Below, in pieces: positions 10,849 through 20,896 of a stretch of 64,000 nucleotides of DNA (its first letter is position 1; each line of letters opens with the position of its first letter). The translations under genes and the position numbers were made by a program. The stretch covers positions 744,001 to 808,000 of the forward strand of contig NZ_VAWF01000001.1 in the NCBI RefSeq assembly GCF_005869845.1, written 5' to 3'. This DNA comes from Fodinibius saliphilus (GTDB taxonomy: Bacteria; Bacteroidota; Rhodothermia; Balneolales; Balneolaceae). The notes beneath the pieces were generated by a model, which did no database searches, was not told the DNA's origin, and worked only from the letters and a program-made list of their open reading frames with translations.

Positions 10849-12363
10849 TTAATAACCGGAGTTCTGTTCCAGTTTTGCATTCTTATTGATTTCTGAAAGG
10901 GGAATAGGGTAGAGTTCATGTTTCCCTTCTTCAAAGTTTGCAGCATCAGGTTTTCCGTGGTTTGTTAACACATCTTTGATGCTGAGGTTGCCTTTGTTCC
11001 ATCGAGCCAAGTCGAACCATCGGATGCCGAATTCCATAGCAAACTCTACAGGTCGCTCAACGTGGCGCAGGTGAGTTCGTAATTGCGACTGACTCATACT
11101 GTTTGAAAGGTCTGCACTTTCTGAACGCTGACGAACCTGGTTCACATAGGGAATTGCCTGTTGAGTTTGTCCCAGCTCATTGAGTGCTTCTGCATACAGC
11201 AACAGGATATCGGCGTAGCGCATAAGATGGACATTCATGCCGCTCCGGGTGGTATTACCATCAGAGATATCATTGCTATAGAGGTATTTTTTATAGAAAC
11301 GTTTTTCGCTACCAAGATCACTTTTAATATCAGCATAGGCAATACCGTCTGCGGTGGAGTTGGGATGATCAAAAAACACGGTTCCCATTGCACGGTCGCT
11401 AAGCTCACCGGATGCGGTGGTATCTTCCATCATGCGGCTGAAAAGCCAGTCAGACGGGAAGAACTCTTCCCAACCACCCATGATGCCGGGAGCCTGCTCA
11501 TTATACAAGGGCGTAGATTCTGTGAATCCATTGGGACGCTTTGAAGAGTGCTGAATTTCAAAAAGCGACTCCGGTCCGTTTTCTCCATTGCCATTAAAGT
11601 TATCAGTAAAGTTTGACATCAGTGAGAAACCGCCATTATCGATAATGTTTTTGAATTCATCATCGGCTTTATCAAACTCGTGAAGGAACATATAGGCTTT
11701 TCCAAGGTACCCCTGGGCAGCCCATTTGGTAGCACGTCCTTTATCTGCTGCCGAGTAGGAGGCAGGAAGGGTACTTTTCGCTTCTTCAAAATCTGCGATT
11801 ATCTGGTCCCATACTTTTTCTGGGCTAGCTTGTTCGGCATAATACTCGTCACTGTTTTGTGGGACTGAAGTTACCAGCGGGATATTTTTAAATAGGGTAA
11901 CCAGATTAAGATAGTAGTAGCCCCTCAGAAATTTTGCTTCTGCCAGAAAGTGCTTTTTGTCACTGTCTGACATTTCCGGGATTTGTGGTACGTTTTCTAT
12001 TACCTGGTTGGCATAAAAAATGCCGTTGTAATAGTCCTGCCACAGATCGCTGAACGACTTGTTATCAGAAGTAAAGGTAAAGCCAGCAATTTTTTGGGCA
12101 AAGGGCAGGTCTTTACGCGTAGCCCGAATAAGATCAGAACGGTAATTCTGAGCTATATAGTGGTTTTCAAACCATGCCCATCGGTTGTCTGCCTGCAGTT
12201 GACTGTAGGTTGCGATTATACCTTTTTGGGCATCGCTTTTATCCTTCCAGAAAAGCTCCTTGTTAAGTTCATTACCATTGGTTTGCACCAAGAAGCCGTC
12301 GTCGCAGCCTGTTAAAAGCAGCAGACTAAACGTTAGTAACAGTAAATAGTTGGTAAATTTCAT
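10849..12363 (-). CDS. SusD/RagB-family nutrient-binding lipoprotein
   Basis: Surface lipoprotein that captures a glycan and lids its SusC partner, 504 residues. The lipoprotein signal ends in LLLTGC. The TPR-rich core and SusD landmarks are visible: KHFLAEAKFLRGYYYLNLV, WAAQGYLGKAYMFL, MRYADILLLYAEALNELG and the terminal FEEGKHELYPIPLSEI. It is encoded 19 bp after susC, the standard pairing. Its ligand is probably a beta-galactoside-containing oligosaccharide or polysaccharide, judged from the neighbouring hydrolases; this is inferred. Confidence 0.95.
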   Translation of the reverse strand: MKFTNYLLLLTFSLLLLTGCDDGFLVQTNGNELNKELFWKDKSDAQKGIIATYSQLQADNRWAWFENHYIAQNYRSDLIRATRKDLPFAQKIAGFTFTSDNKSFSDLWQDYYNGIFYANQVIENVPQIPEMSDSDKKHFLAEAKFLRGYYYLNLVTLFKNIPLVTSVPQNSDEYYAEQASPEKVWDQIIADFEEAKSTLPASYSAADKGRATKWAAQGYLGKAYMFLHEFDKADDEFKNIIDNGGFSLMSNFTDNFNGNGENGPESLFEIQHSSKRPNGFTESTPLYNEQAPGIMGGWEEFFPSDWLFSRMMEDTTASGELSDRAMGTVFFDHPNSTADGIAYADIKSDLGSEKRFYKKYLYSNDISDGNTTRSGMNVHLMRYADILLLYAEALNELGQTQQAIPYVNQVRQRSESADLSNSMSQSQLRTHLRHVERPVEFAMEFGIRWFDLARWNKGNLSIKDVLTNHGKPDAANFEEGKHELYPIPLSEINKNAKLEQNSGY

Positions 12364-12382
12364 AATATTTGTCTGTTGTTTA

Positions 12383-15300
12383 TTAAAACTGTGTTTGGAT
12401 GCCTATCATGGATGTACGGGCCAGTGGGTATAGTCCACTGTCAACGCCACGTCTGAATAACGAGAAGTTATTCAGGCTTGGATCAAATCCACTGTAATTG
12501 GTAAGCGTTACCAGGTTCTCGAAGCTCAGATAGACCCTAAACTTGCTAACCCCGTAATTGTCTAAAAAATTGGCCGGCAGTCTATATCCCAGCTGTACGT
12601 TTTTCAGACGCAGGTAAGAGGCATCCTCTAGAAATCGGTCCGAGGGACGGGCATTGCCGTTGGGATCCCCAGAAATATTACGCGGTACATCCGTATCGGT
12701 ATTTTGTTGGGTCCAGGCATCCAACAGGTCGGTAGAATAGTTGGTGTTTCTATCGGTTCTGTGGGTTAAGAACTTGGTACCGTTATACATCTTGTTTCCA
12801 TAAGTCCCCTGTACAAATACACTCAGATCAAAGTTTTTATAGTTGGCATTGAATGTGAGACCATACTCAAAATCAGGAGCTGCACTGCCCATATATACTT
12901 TGTCATCTTCGTTGAGGACACCGTCGCCGTTTGTATCCTTAAAACGAATATCCCCGGGCGCTGCATTGGGCTGCAACAGGCCATTTGAGCTACTGTGATT
13001 CTGTACTTCCTGGGCGTTTTGGAACAGGCCATCCGTCTCGTAAAGGTAGAAGCGAGCCACCTCTCCGCCTACCACTGTTCGTGTAGTAGGATGGGTGCCA
13101 TATTCAATATATCCTCCGGTAAATGCTTCATCTTTGAAACCCAGCTTTGTTACTGTATTGCGTGATGTGGATAAATTCGTTCGGACATTATAGGTAAAAG
13201 GTCCTTCTCCTTTACTGTAACGAGCCGAAAACTCGAGTCCTTCTGTTTCCATCTCACCACCGTTGGTTAGTGGCCCGGCAGAAGATCCGGAAGTAGCGGG
13301 GATAGGAATATTGACCAGCATATCACTGGTTACATTATTATAGTAGTCGACAGTAAACTGAACCTTATCATCATATAAAGATAGGTCCACACCAAAGTTT
13401 CTTGAAGTGGTTGTTTCCCATTTAATATCCGAAGCGGCAAAGTTAGTTACGATAGCCCCGTTATAAATATTCTGCTCTTGGCCTAACACATAGTTGATGA
13501 AATTGCTGCCAGCAGAAATAGTGGGGATGAACTGGTAGTTACCAATCTCCTGGTTACCGAGTTTACCCCAACTGGCACGAAGCTTCAAATTTGTAATTGC
13601 ATCCACATTAAAGAATGCTTCCTCGTTAATTCTCCAACCTACCGATGCAGAAGGGAAAATTCCGTAGCGATTACTTTCTGCAAAACGTGATGAGCCGTCA
13701 CGTCGAATGTTCCCGGTAAAGAGGTAGCGATTGTCGTAAGAGTAGGTCAACCGACCAAACTGAGATCGCATAGTGCTTTCATAAATTGAGCCGGATACCG
13801 AAGCACTACCACTGCCTGCGCTCAGGGCACGAATTTCATTAGAGGGAAGATCGTCAATAGAAGCATTTGAAGACTTGTATACTGACCGCTCTTGGGAGTA
13901 GCCAGCCATTGCTTCGATATCGTGATCGTTAAAGCTTTCAGTATATCTCAGCAAGGTATAGATAGAAGTCTCAGTATTTCGACTGCGCTGTTGCGACAGG
14001 TATGAAACTTCTCGCTTATAAATTGAGCTGGTGTAGTAGGTTGGTGCAAAATAGTTTAAATATCCGTTGTCAACATTTGCTCCAAATCGAAGCTCATAGG
14101 TTAAGTTGTCCAAGATGTCATACTCACCGTAAACGTTGGCCTGTATAAAATCACTTTGGCTTTCATTTGTGGTAAGCCCCTGGGTAGCCATAGGGTTTGA
14201 ACTCTTTGGCATATCAGGGTGGGGAGGGCCGGCATAACCACCTTCGTTGCTTGCATCATAAACCGGAGTATGAGGCAGCATATCCATTACCTGGTAGATA
14301 GTACCATAGCCACCGTCATAAGAACCGCCTGTTAAGTTTTGGGTATTACTGCGGACGTATGAGAACGATTCGCCCACTTTTAGTTTACCGTGGGTATAAT
14401 CAGCATTAACCCGCAAATTGTATTTATTATGCCCGGTATTAGTAGCAATGCCTTCCTGATCGTAAAAGCCACCGGCAATAGTATAGGTTAGATTCTCGGT
14501 TCCGCCGGAAATAGAAAGGTTATACTTTTGCTCTATACCCGGATCAAAAAAAGCGTCTTGCCAGTCCGTGTCTGCATAATTTCCACCACCGGTAGTATAG
14601 GCGAGTGGTTGTAACCCAGCATTGTTATACATCTGCTTGCTAATCGTATTGTACTGTTCTCTGTTAGCCAGGTCTATTCTGTTATCCAGCGATTGGACCC
14701 CGGTATACGCATCAAAACTGATGGTTGATCCGGAATCCTTGGTACCTCGTTTGGTCTTCACAATGATGACACCATTAGAAGCCCTGGAGCCATATATAGC
14801 TGCAGAGGCCGCATCTTTAAGCACGTCGATGGATTCGATATTACTGGGATCGACCTTACTGATATCCCCCGGCACCCCGTCAATAATATAGAGGGGATCA
14901 TTATTGCCAATAGTTCCAAGACCTCGGATCGTGACATTAGGGGAGGAGCCGGGATCTCCGGAACCGGAACTTACGCTTACTCCCGAAACTTGTCCCTGCA
15001 GCATATCTGCGGAATTACTGCCAGAGAGCTTCTCAACATTTTCCATTGCTACAGAACCAACAGATCCCGTAATGTCAGATTTCTTTTGTGTTCCGTAACC
15101 GACTACAATAATCTCTTCAGCCATAATTTGATCGGTTTCCATGACCACATCAATCGTAGTGCGACCATTAACCGGAATCGTTTTCTTTTTGAAGCTTATA
15201 AAACTAAAAACCAGGGTATCGGTATTTGCAACAGAAATAGAATACTTCCCTTTGGTGTCGGTAACCGTACCGCGATTTTCATTTTTAACACTGATATTCA

Positions 15301-15451
15301 CCCCGGCCAGCGGTTCCTGGGTGTCTTCCGTAATCACTGTTCCTTCTACTGTTAGTTGAGACTGAGCCAACAGGTCAGCACTCAAAAACATACAGCCTAT
15401 AAATAGTAAGCATGCTGCTACATGCCGGATATATAAACTAACCTTATACAT
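12383..15451 (-). CDS. SusC/RagA-family TonB-dependent transporter
   Basis: Outer-membrane importer of oligosaccharides, 1022 residues. In order: signal peptide (to about residue 30), carboxypeptidase-regulatory-like domain (VEGTVITEDTQEPLAGVNISVK), a TonB-box-like segment (EEIIVVGYGTQKKSDITGSV), plug with the SusC signature (YIIDGVPGD, IESIDVLKDAASAAIYGSRASNG), and a large beta-barrel to the C-terminus. Energy comes from TonB/ExbBD encoded elsewhere. It is first in the leftward susCD unit, and a LacI-type operator sits 46 bp upstream of the start. The divergent partner is the galM operon. Confidence 0.96.
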   Translation of the reverse strand: MYKVSLYIRHVAACLLFIGCMFLSADLLAQSQLTVEGTVITEDTQEPLAGVNISVKNENRGTVTDTKGKYSISVANTDTLVFSFISFKKKTIPVNGRTTIDVVMETDQIMAEEIIVVGYGTQKKSDITGSVGSVAMENVEKLSGSNSADMLQGQVSGVSVSSGSGDPGSSPNVTIRGLGTIGNNDPLYIIDGVPGDISKVDPSNIESIDVLKDAASAAIYGSRASNGVIIVKTKRGTKDSGSTISFDAYTGVQSLDNRIDLANREQYNTISKQMYNNAGLQPLAYTTGGGNYADTDWQDAFFDPGIEQKYNLSISGGTENLTYTIAGGFYDQEGIATNTGHNKYNLRVNADYTHGKLKVGESFSYVRSNTQNLTGGSYDGGYGTIYQVMDMLPHTPVYDASNEGGYAGPPHPDMPKSSNPMATQGLTTNESQSDFIQANVYGEYDILDNLTYELRFGANVDNGYLNYFAPTYYTSSIYKREVSYLSQQRSRNTETSIYTLLRYTESFNDHDIEAMAGYSQERSVYKSSNASIDDLPSNEIRALSAGSGSASVSGSIYESTMRSQFGRLTYSYDNRYLFTGNIRRDGSSRFAESNRYGIFPSASVGWRINEEAFFNVDAITNLKLRASWGKLGNQEIGNYQFIPTISAGSNFINYVLGQEQNIYNGAIVTNFAASDIKWETTTSRNFGVDLSLYDDKVQFTVDYYNNVTSDMLVNIPIPATSGSSAGPLTNGGEMETEGLEFSARYSKGEGPFTYNVRTNLSTSRNTVTKLGFKDEAFTGGYIEYGTHPTTRTVVGGEVARFYLYETDGLFQNAQEVQNHSSSNGLLQPNAAPGDIRFKDTNGDGVLNEDDKVYMGSAAPDFEYGLTFNANYKNFDLSVFVQGTYGNKMYNGTKFLTHRTDRNTNYSTDLLDAWTQQNTDTDVPRNISGDPNGNARPSDRFLEDASYLRLKNVQLGYRLPANFLDNYGVSKFRVYLSFENLVTLTNYSGFDPSLNNFSLFRRGVDSGLYPLARTSMIGIQTQF

Positions 15452-15496
15452 ATACTACCTTAATTTTCTTGGGATTTTGGTGTGCAAAACTTTAAA

Positions 15497-15510
15497 TGTT
15501 ATCGCTAACA
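15497..15510. promoter_or_regulatory. LacI-type operator upstream of susC
   Basis: TGTTATCGCTAACA is a 14-bp near-palindrome with the central CG typical of LacI/GalR operators and one mismatched pair. It lies 46 bp upstream of the susC start, immediately downstream of a putative -7 element, where a bound repressor would block transcription. It shares its design with the perfect site at 15769-15784. Confidence 0.7.
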
Positions 15511-15541
15511 CTAAATACAAGTTTTCTGAAGTATTTGCAAA
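15511..15541 (-). promoter_or_regulatory. putative susC promoter
   Basis: On the minus strand a TTTG (15538-15541) is followed after 20 bp by TATTTAG (15511-15517). This approximates the Bacteroidota-type -33 TTTG and -7 TAnnTTTG pattern. The operator at 15497-15510 adjoins it. The match is imperfect and found by eye. Confidence 0.4.
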
Positions 15542-15675
15542 CAGTTGATGAAAAAAAATCCCATAATTATACCAAGTATGATTTACAGAAAAGGAGAGGA
15601 TAAGGCTTTTGATAGATGCACATACTATGAATGCATAACTGATATATCACCGTTTATTAACTTTAAAGGTACATA

Positions 15676-15721
15676 TTACAGCAACTTTCCATATTTATTT
15701 GAATATGGAAAGTTGCTGTAA
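15676..15721. repeat. 20-bp perfect inverted repeat with 6-nt loop
   Basis: Two exactly complementary 20-bp arms (15676-15695, beginning TTACAGCAACTTTCC, and 15702-15721) flank the loop TATTTG. It lies midway between susC and galM, between the two LacI-type operators. There is no T-run after it, so it is not a standard terminator. It may be a transcription insulator, an RNA hairpin in a long leader, or a small mobile or recombination relic. The structure is certain, the role unknown. Confidence 0.85.
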
Positions 15722-15768
15722 ATATTGTGTATTAAAAAGAAAATTGGAACAACTTATCATTTTTATAT

Positions 15769-15784
15769 ATGTTATCGATAACAT
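15769..15784. promoter_or_regulatory. perfect LacI-type operator upstream of galM
   Basis: ATGTTATCGATAACAT is a perfect 16-bp palindrome with a central CG, 84 bp upstream of the galM start. An AT-rich TATATATG overlaps its left edge and a TTGGAA lies about 16 bp further upstream, so the operator probably overlaps the promoter of the galM-symporter-galK-galT unit. The LacI-family protein encoded at 2142-3167 is the obvious candidate ligand. Confidence 0.75.
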
Positions 15785-15867
15785 TTAAAAGGGCTTGGGC
15801 AGTCAGTTATATATCCTCAGTCTGCACTAATTGATAATGATGTATCTATTAACGAAGAACGATTTTT

Positions 15868-16926
15868 TTGAACATTCCTGAAAAAAATTTCCAAAAAACA
15901 CTTAACGGTAAAGAAATAAAACTTTTTACTTTGACCCTTGATGGTGACACTAAAATTGTACTCACTAATTATGGCGGCCGAATTGTTAGCTGGTTAACCC
16001 CGGACAGACAAGGTTCACTTGCCGACATTGTTTTGGGGTTCGATAGCATCGATAAATATATAGAGGCTTCTGATCAATATTACGGCGCCATAATCGGGAG
16101 ATACAGCAATAGAATTTCAGACGGCACTTTTGTTCTAAATGAAAAGCAGTATTATTTGAGTAATGGAAAAGATGGAAATCATTTGCATGGAGGTCCCGGA
16201 GGGTTTCATACAAAAATATGGGAAGCCTACCAGTGTGGCAACAACAAAGTGGTCTTAAAATATGTATCCGAAAATGGGGAAGAGGGATATCCCGGCAGGC
16301 TGGAAGTCTATATAGAGTATAAGCTTACCAATGAGCAGGAACTTACGATTGAATATACCGCCAAAACAGACAGGCCTACCATTATTAGCCTTACAAATCA
16401 CACTTTTTTTAATTTGAGTGGTAGGGCAGGGAGCACTATAGACAATCATAAACTGATGATTAATGCGGACCGGTATACTCCGATTACTGATACCCTTATT
16501 CCTACCGGCGAAATTACCGATGTTGCAAATACCCCATTTGATTTTCGACAATCCAAGGCAATAGGCAAAGATTTAGACCAGATAAATGATCAGCTTTTAT
16601 ACGGTTCCGGATATGATCATAATTTTGTACTTAACAAAACATCTGAACATAGACTCCATAAGGCAGCTAGGGTAGAAGAACCGAAAAGCGGGCGCTACCT
16701 GGAGCTTAGCACAACTGAGCCGGGACTACAGTTTTACAGCGGCAATTATTTGGATGGCAGCGATATTGGTAAAGAAGGAGTTCCATATTACTGCAGAACA
16801 GGTTTCTGCCTGGAACCACACCATTTCCCCGATTCACCCAACCATGCGACCTTTCCATCGGTTGTGCTTGAGCCCGATAGTACGTACAATTCGCGTTCCA
16901 TTTACCGAATGGGAGTCTTTAATTGA
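15868..16926 (+). CDS. galM: aldose 1-epimerase (galactose mutarotase)
   Basis: Cytoplasmic enzyme interconverting beta- and alpha-D-galactose so that galactokinase can use it; 352 residues, usual length. Landmarks are NRISDGTF, NHLHGG (His105, His107), the catalytic acid His178 in LTNHTFFNLSG, GYDHNFVL, and the base glutamate in CLEPHHFPDSPN. The start is TTG at 15868, which fits the expected N-terminus. It is the first gene of the rightward galactose operon, preceded by the LacI-type operator. Confidence 0.93.
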   Translation: MNIPEKNFQKTLNGKEIKLFTLTLDGDTKIVLTNYGGRIVSWLTPDRQGSLADIVLGFDSIDKYIEASDQYYGAIIGRYSNRISDGTFVLNEKQYYLSNGKDGNHLHGGPGGFHTKIWEAYQCGNNKVVLKYVSENGEEGYPGRLEVYIEYKLTNEQELTIEYTAKTDRPTIISLTNHTFFNLSGRAGSTIDNHKLMINADRYTPITDTLIPTGEITDVANTPFDFRQSKAIGKDLDQINDQLLYGSGYDHNFVLNKTSEHRLHKAARVEEPKSGRYLELSTTEPGLQFYSGNYLDGSDIGKEGVPYYCRTGFCLEPHHFPDSPNHATFPSVVLEPDSTYNSRSIYRMGVFN

Positions 16927-16964
16927 CTGAACTATAACTTTTATATGCGTTAACGAAATAGTAT

Positions 16965-18602
16965 ATGACCTTTACGACCATTGATATTATTGTATTTAGT
17001 CTCTATTGCCTGCTCATTGTAGGAATCGGCCTGTGGGTGTCGCGAGATAAAGAAGGACATCAAAAAAATGCTGAAGACTACTTCTTGGCCGGTAAGTCGC
17101 TGCCTTGGTGGGCAATAGGAGCTTCGTTGATTGCCGCCAATATTTCGGCTGAGCAGATCATCGGGATGTCAGGATCGGGGTTTGCCGTAGGTCTGGCTAT
17201 TGCATCTTATGAATGGATGGCGGCGGTAACGCTTATTGTGGTCGGTAAATATTTTCTGCCTATTTTTATTGAAAAAGAGATCTTTACCATTCCTGAGTTC
17301 GTTGAAAAGCGATTTAACACCACATTAAAGACTATTTTAGCCGTTTTCTGGATTGCTTTGTTTGTATTTGTAAACCTCACAACGGTTCTTTACCTGGGGG
17401 CATTGGCTCTGGATACAATCATGGGTACCGGCGACGGCAGCTTGATGATATATGCGCTTATTGGATTGTCGGCTATTGCAGCTGCATATTCTTTATACGG
17501 GGGACTTGCCGCAGTCGCGTGGACCGATGTTTTACAAGTAGGGTTGCTTGTGTTGGGAGGCTCCGTAGTTACCTTTGCCGGCCTCTATAACGTAACCCCC
17601 GAAGGAGGCATTATTAATGGTCTCGTCCATATCTATGAGGTAGCAGGCGATAAGTTTACCATGATTCTTGATAAATCAAATCCCGAGTATAAAAATCTAC
17701 CGGGCATTGCGGTGTTAATTGGGGGGATGTGGGTGGCTAACCTGTATTACTGGGGATTCAATCAGTATATTATTCAGCGAACGCTGGCCGCAAAATCGCT
17801 TGAAGAATCTCAAAAGGGAATTATATTTGCCGGATTTTTAAAGCTGATTATCCCATTGATTGTTGTTATTCCAGGTATCATTGTATACGTACTGTATAAT
17901 CAGCCTGAAGGGACCACTCATATCACAGGCATTATAGATACGTTTACTCAATCGGATGGAAGTATTAAATATGATAATGCTTATCCCTGGCTGATGAAAA
18001 TCTTTCTTTCTCCGGGATTCTTGGGCTTGGTGGTAGCAGCACTTGCCGCGGCTATTGTTTCTTCTGTAGCTTCCATGCTCAATTCGGTTGCAACAATATT
18101 TACGATGGATATTTATATCCCTTACATCAATAAAGAAGCTACCGACAAACAAACGGTAAATATGGGGCGTATTACAGCGGCTATTGCTCTTATCACTGCT
18201 GTATTTATGGCGCCGCAACTGGATAATGTACCGCAGGTTTTTCAGTATATCCAGGAGTATACAGGCATGGTAAGCCCCGGCATACTGGCGGTATTTCTTA
18301 TGGGATTATTCTGGAAAAAAACGACCTCTAAAGGAGCCATATATGGAGTATTGGCATCAGTTGTTATTGCGGTGTTCTTGAAAACCCCGGCCGTCCAGTT
18401 GCCTTTTTTAGATCAGATGTTTTACACCCTTATTAGTACAATGGCCATTATTGCAGGTGTCAGCTTAACAACGAATCCCCACGACGAAGATCCCAAAGCG
18501 ATTCATACCACAGCTAAGCTGTTTAAAACTAGTCCTGCATTTAATATCGGAGCCTATGTGATATTGGTACTGGTTGCTGTTTTATATGCCGTATTTTGGT
18601 AA
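16965..18602 (+). CDS. sodium/sugar symporter (SSS/SGLT family)
   Basis: Inner-membrane Na+-coupled solute symporter, 545 residues with about 14 hydrophobic helices. SSS family marks include the early DYFLAGKSLPWWAIGASLIAAN segment, the helix with NLYYWGFNQYIIQRTLAAKS typical of SGLT/vSGLT-type sugar carriers, and AALAAAIVSSVASMLNS, which holds the sodium-site serines. Placed between galM and galK, it most likely imports galactose released in the periplasm by the secreted beta-galactosidase. The substrate is inferred from context. Confidence 0.9.
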   Translation: MTFTTIDIIVFSLYCLLIVGIGLWVSRDKEGHQKNAEDYFLAGKSLPWWAIGASLIAANISAEQIIGMSGSGFAVGLAIASYEWMAAVTLIVVGKYFLPIFIEKEIFTIPEFVEKRFNTTLKTILAVFWIALFVFVNLTTVLYLGALALDTIMGTGDGSLMIYALIGLSAIAAAYSLYGGLAAVAWTDVLQVGLLVLGGSVVTFAGLYNVTPEGGIINGLVHIYEVAGDKFTMILDKSNPEYKNLPGIAVLIGGMWVANLYYWGFNQYIIQRTLAAKSLEESQKGIIFAGFLKLIIPLIVVIPGIIVYVLYNQPEGTTHITGIIDTFTQSDGSIKYDNAYPWLMKIFLSPGFLGLVVAALAAAIVSSVASMLNSVATIFTMDIYIPYINKEATDKQTVNMGRITAAIALITAVFMAPQLDNVPQVFQYIQEYTGMVSPGILAVFLMGLFWKKTTSKGAIYGVLASVVIAVFLKTPAVQLPFLDQMFYTLISTMAIIAGVSLTTNPHDEDPKAIHTTAKLFKTSPAFNIGAYVILVLVAVLYAVFW

Positions 18603-18628
18603 CGTAATTTTAACATTCATATAAATAA

Positions 18629-19813
18629 ATGACCCCGTTGATCCGTAAAATTGAACGCGAATTTGAGAACCGTTTTACTGAGGAATATATAGTGGTAAAA
18701 TCGCCCGGTCGGGTAAATCTGATCGGGGAGCATACTGACTATAATGAGGGCTTTGTTTTACCTGCTGCCATCGACAAAAGTATTGTTTTGGCGCTGTCGC
18801 CCAATGGTACGGATACCGTTCGGCTTGTTGCCACCGATATGGATGATACTTTTGAATCTGATATCTCGGAAGAGATCACTCAATCACAGAAAAAATGGCC
18901 CAATTATCTGTTGGGAGTTATTGATCAGCTGCGTAAAAATGACTTTATCGTTGGTGGTTTTGATTGTGTTTTTGGCGGTAATGTCCCCATCGGGGCGGGA
19001 CTTTCTTCTTCTGCAGCTTTGGAAGGAGGTCTTCTATTTGGACTGACAAAACTTTTCAATTTTGAGATTCCTCCCACCAAGATGGCCCGTATTGCCCAGA
19101 AAGCAGAAAATGAATTTGTGGGGGTGCAATGCGGTATTATGGATCAGTTTATAAGTCTGAATGGTAAGGCTGGGCAGGCGTTGAAGTTGGATTGTCGTTC
19201 ACTGGACTACGAATATTATCCTTTTAACAATGACAATATCCGTATTGTACTCTGTGATACCGGTATTCGCCGGGACCTGGCTACCTCTGAGTATAATATT
19301 CGCCGATCTCAGTGTGAACAAGGCGTAAACACACTGCAGGAGTTTCAACCGGGTATTACCAGCCTCCGCGATGTATCACTTTCATTTTTACTGCAGCATA
19401 AGACGGAGCTCCCCCCGGATGTATTCAAACGCTGTAAGTATGTTGTTGAAGAAAATAAGCGGGTATTACAGGCCTGCAACGATCTACAACAAAATAGTTT
19501 CGAATCATTCGGCCAGCGGATGTATCAATCCCACCTGGGGCTCCGCATTGAATATGAGGTCAGCTGTAAAGAACTGGATACCTTGGTAGAGATTGCACAA
19601 AATCAAAAAGGGGTATTGGGCGCTCGAATGATGGGCGGCGGTTTTGGAGGATGTACCATCAATTTAGTTACAAAAGAACAGCTGCCAGTTTTTAAAAAAC
19701 AGATCACGAGTAAATATGAACAGAAACTTGATCAACCATTATCTGTTTATGATACCAAAGTTTCTGGAGGCACTCACCTTGTTACCGAAGGTGAGCTTAC
19801 TTCTGCCAACTAA
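18629..19813 (+). CDS. galK: galactokinase
   Basis: GHMP-family kinase that makes galactose-1-phosphate from galactose and ATP, 394 residues. The galactokinase signature PGRVNLIGEHTDYNEG lies at about residues 25-40, the ATP loop VPIGAGLSSSAALE at about 125, the substrate-binding GIMDQFISL at about 170, and the C-terminal motif MMGGGFGGCTINLV at about 335. It starts 26 bp after the symporter. Leloir pathway step 1. Confidence 0.96.
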   Translation: MTPLIRKIEREFENRFTEEYIVVKSPGRVNLIGEHTDYNEGFVLPAAIDKSIVLALSPNGTDTVRLVATDMDDTFESDISEEITQSQKKWPNYLLGVIDQLRKNDFIVGGFDCVFGGNVPIGAGLSSSAALEGGLLFGLTKLFNFEIPPTKMARIAQKAENEFVGVQCGIMDQFISLNGKAGQALKLDCRSLDYEYYPFNNDNIRIVLCDTGIRRDLATSEYNIRRSQCEQGVNTLQEFQPGITSLRDVSLSFLLQHKTELPPDVFKRCKYVVEENKRVLQACNDLQQNSFESFGQRMYQSHLGLRIEYEVSCKELDTLVEIAQNQKGVLGARMMGGGFGGCTINLVTKEQLPVFKKQITSKYEQKLDQPLSVYDTKVSGGTHLVTEGELTSAN

Positions 19814-19849
19814 TTGATAATATAAATTTAGAATTTCAGCCACACCAAT

Positions 19850-20896
19850 ATGTCTTTTGATCTAAGTAATGACCCACACCGACGATTCAATCCCCTAAAA
19901 GGAGAGTGGGTGCAAGTTTCTCCTCATCGGGCCAAGCGCCCCTGGCAGGGCAAAGAGGAGGAACCTACCTTATCCTCAAAAAAGGAGTACGACCCTGATT
20001 GTTATTTATGCCCCGGGAATGCTCGGGCAGGAAATGCTGAAAATCCGGAATACAAGTCTACGTTTGTTTTTACCAACGATTTTAGTGCCCTCAAACTTGA
20101 TACCCCTTCTGAAACCATAAATAACAACGATTTACTTGTGGCCAAAGGGGAGAAGGGCATCTGCCGGGTATTCTGTTTTTCTCCACGCCATGATTTGACC
20201 TTGCCGGAGATGCAATTACTCCAGATAAGGAGAGTCGTTGACCTTTGGGTTGATGAGTATACCCAACTGGGAGCACGAGAAGAAATTAATTATGTGCAAA
20301 TATTTGAGAACAAAGGGGAGATTATGGGATGTAGCAATCCGCATCCCCACGGGCAAATTTGGGCCCAACAAACAATACCAGATGAACCTGCCAAAGAAAT
20401 GAAGCAACAAAATATGTACTACGAGAACCATGGCAGTACATTACTGGCTGATTATCTGGAGCTTGAACTGGAACTTGATAAACGCATTGTAGCCAAGAAC
20501 AAACACTATGTTGTTCTGGTACCGTATTGGGCGTTTTGGCCGTTTGAAACACTAATTATAAGTCGACGTCCTTTTGCACGGCTCACCGATATGTCTGATG
20601 AAGAAAAAGAATCACTGGCAGATATTGTAAAAAAAATTACGGTACGGTACGATAATATTTTTGAAATTTCATTTCCATATTCAGCAGGAATTCATCCTGC
20701 CCCAACCGATGGACAAGAGCATCCTGAGTGGCATTTTCACATGCACTTCTATCCTCCTTTACTGAGGTCTGCTACGGTAAAAAAGTTCAGGGTGGGATAT
20801 GAGATGTTGGGAACTCCCCAGCGAGATATTACTTCTGAAGCCTGTGCGCAATTATTGCAGTCATTGCCAAGTCAACACTACAAAGAAAGATCATAA
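19850..20896 (+). CDS. galT: galactose-1-phosphate uridylyltransferase
   Basis: Transfers UMP from UDP-glucose to galactose-1-phosphate; 348 residues. It shows the zinc-ligand pair in CYLCPGN (Cys51, Cys54), the nucleophile motif NPHPHGQIW (His165-Pro-His167), and the C-terminal [16 protein letters not shown]. It follows galK by 36 bp and ends the rightward operon. No galE (UDP-galactose 4-epimerase) lies in the window, so that step must be encoded elsewhere. Confidence 0.96.
   Translation: MSFDLSNDPHRRFNPLKGEWVQVSPHRAKRPWQGKEEEPTLSSKKEYDPDCYLCPGNARAGNAENPEYKSTFVFTNDFSALKLDTPSETINNNDLLVAKGEKGICRVFCFSPRHDLTLPEMQLLQIRRVVDLWVDEYTQLGAREEINYVQIFENKGEIMGCSNPHPHGQIWAQQTIPDEPAKEMKQQNMYYENHGSTLLADYLELELELDKRIVAKNKHYVVLVPYWAFWPFETLIISRRPFARLTDMSDEEKESLADIVKKITVRYDNIFEISFPYSAGIHPAPTDGQEHPEWHFHMHFYPPLLRSATVKKFRVGYEMLGTPQRDITSEACAQLLQSLPSQHYKERS

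Noticed and set aside
14622-15359. Plus-strand frames opposite the 5' half of susC.
   Set aside because: Antisense shadows of a conserved SusC coding region.
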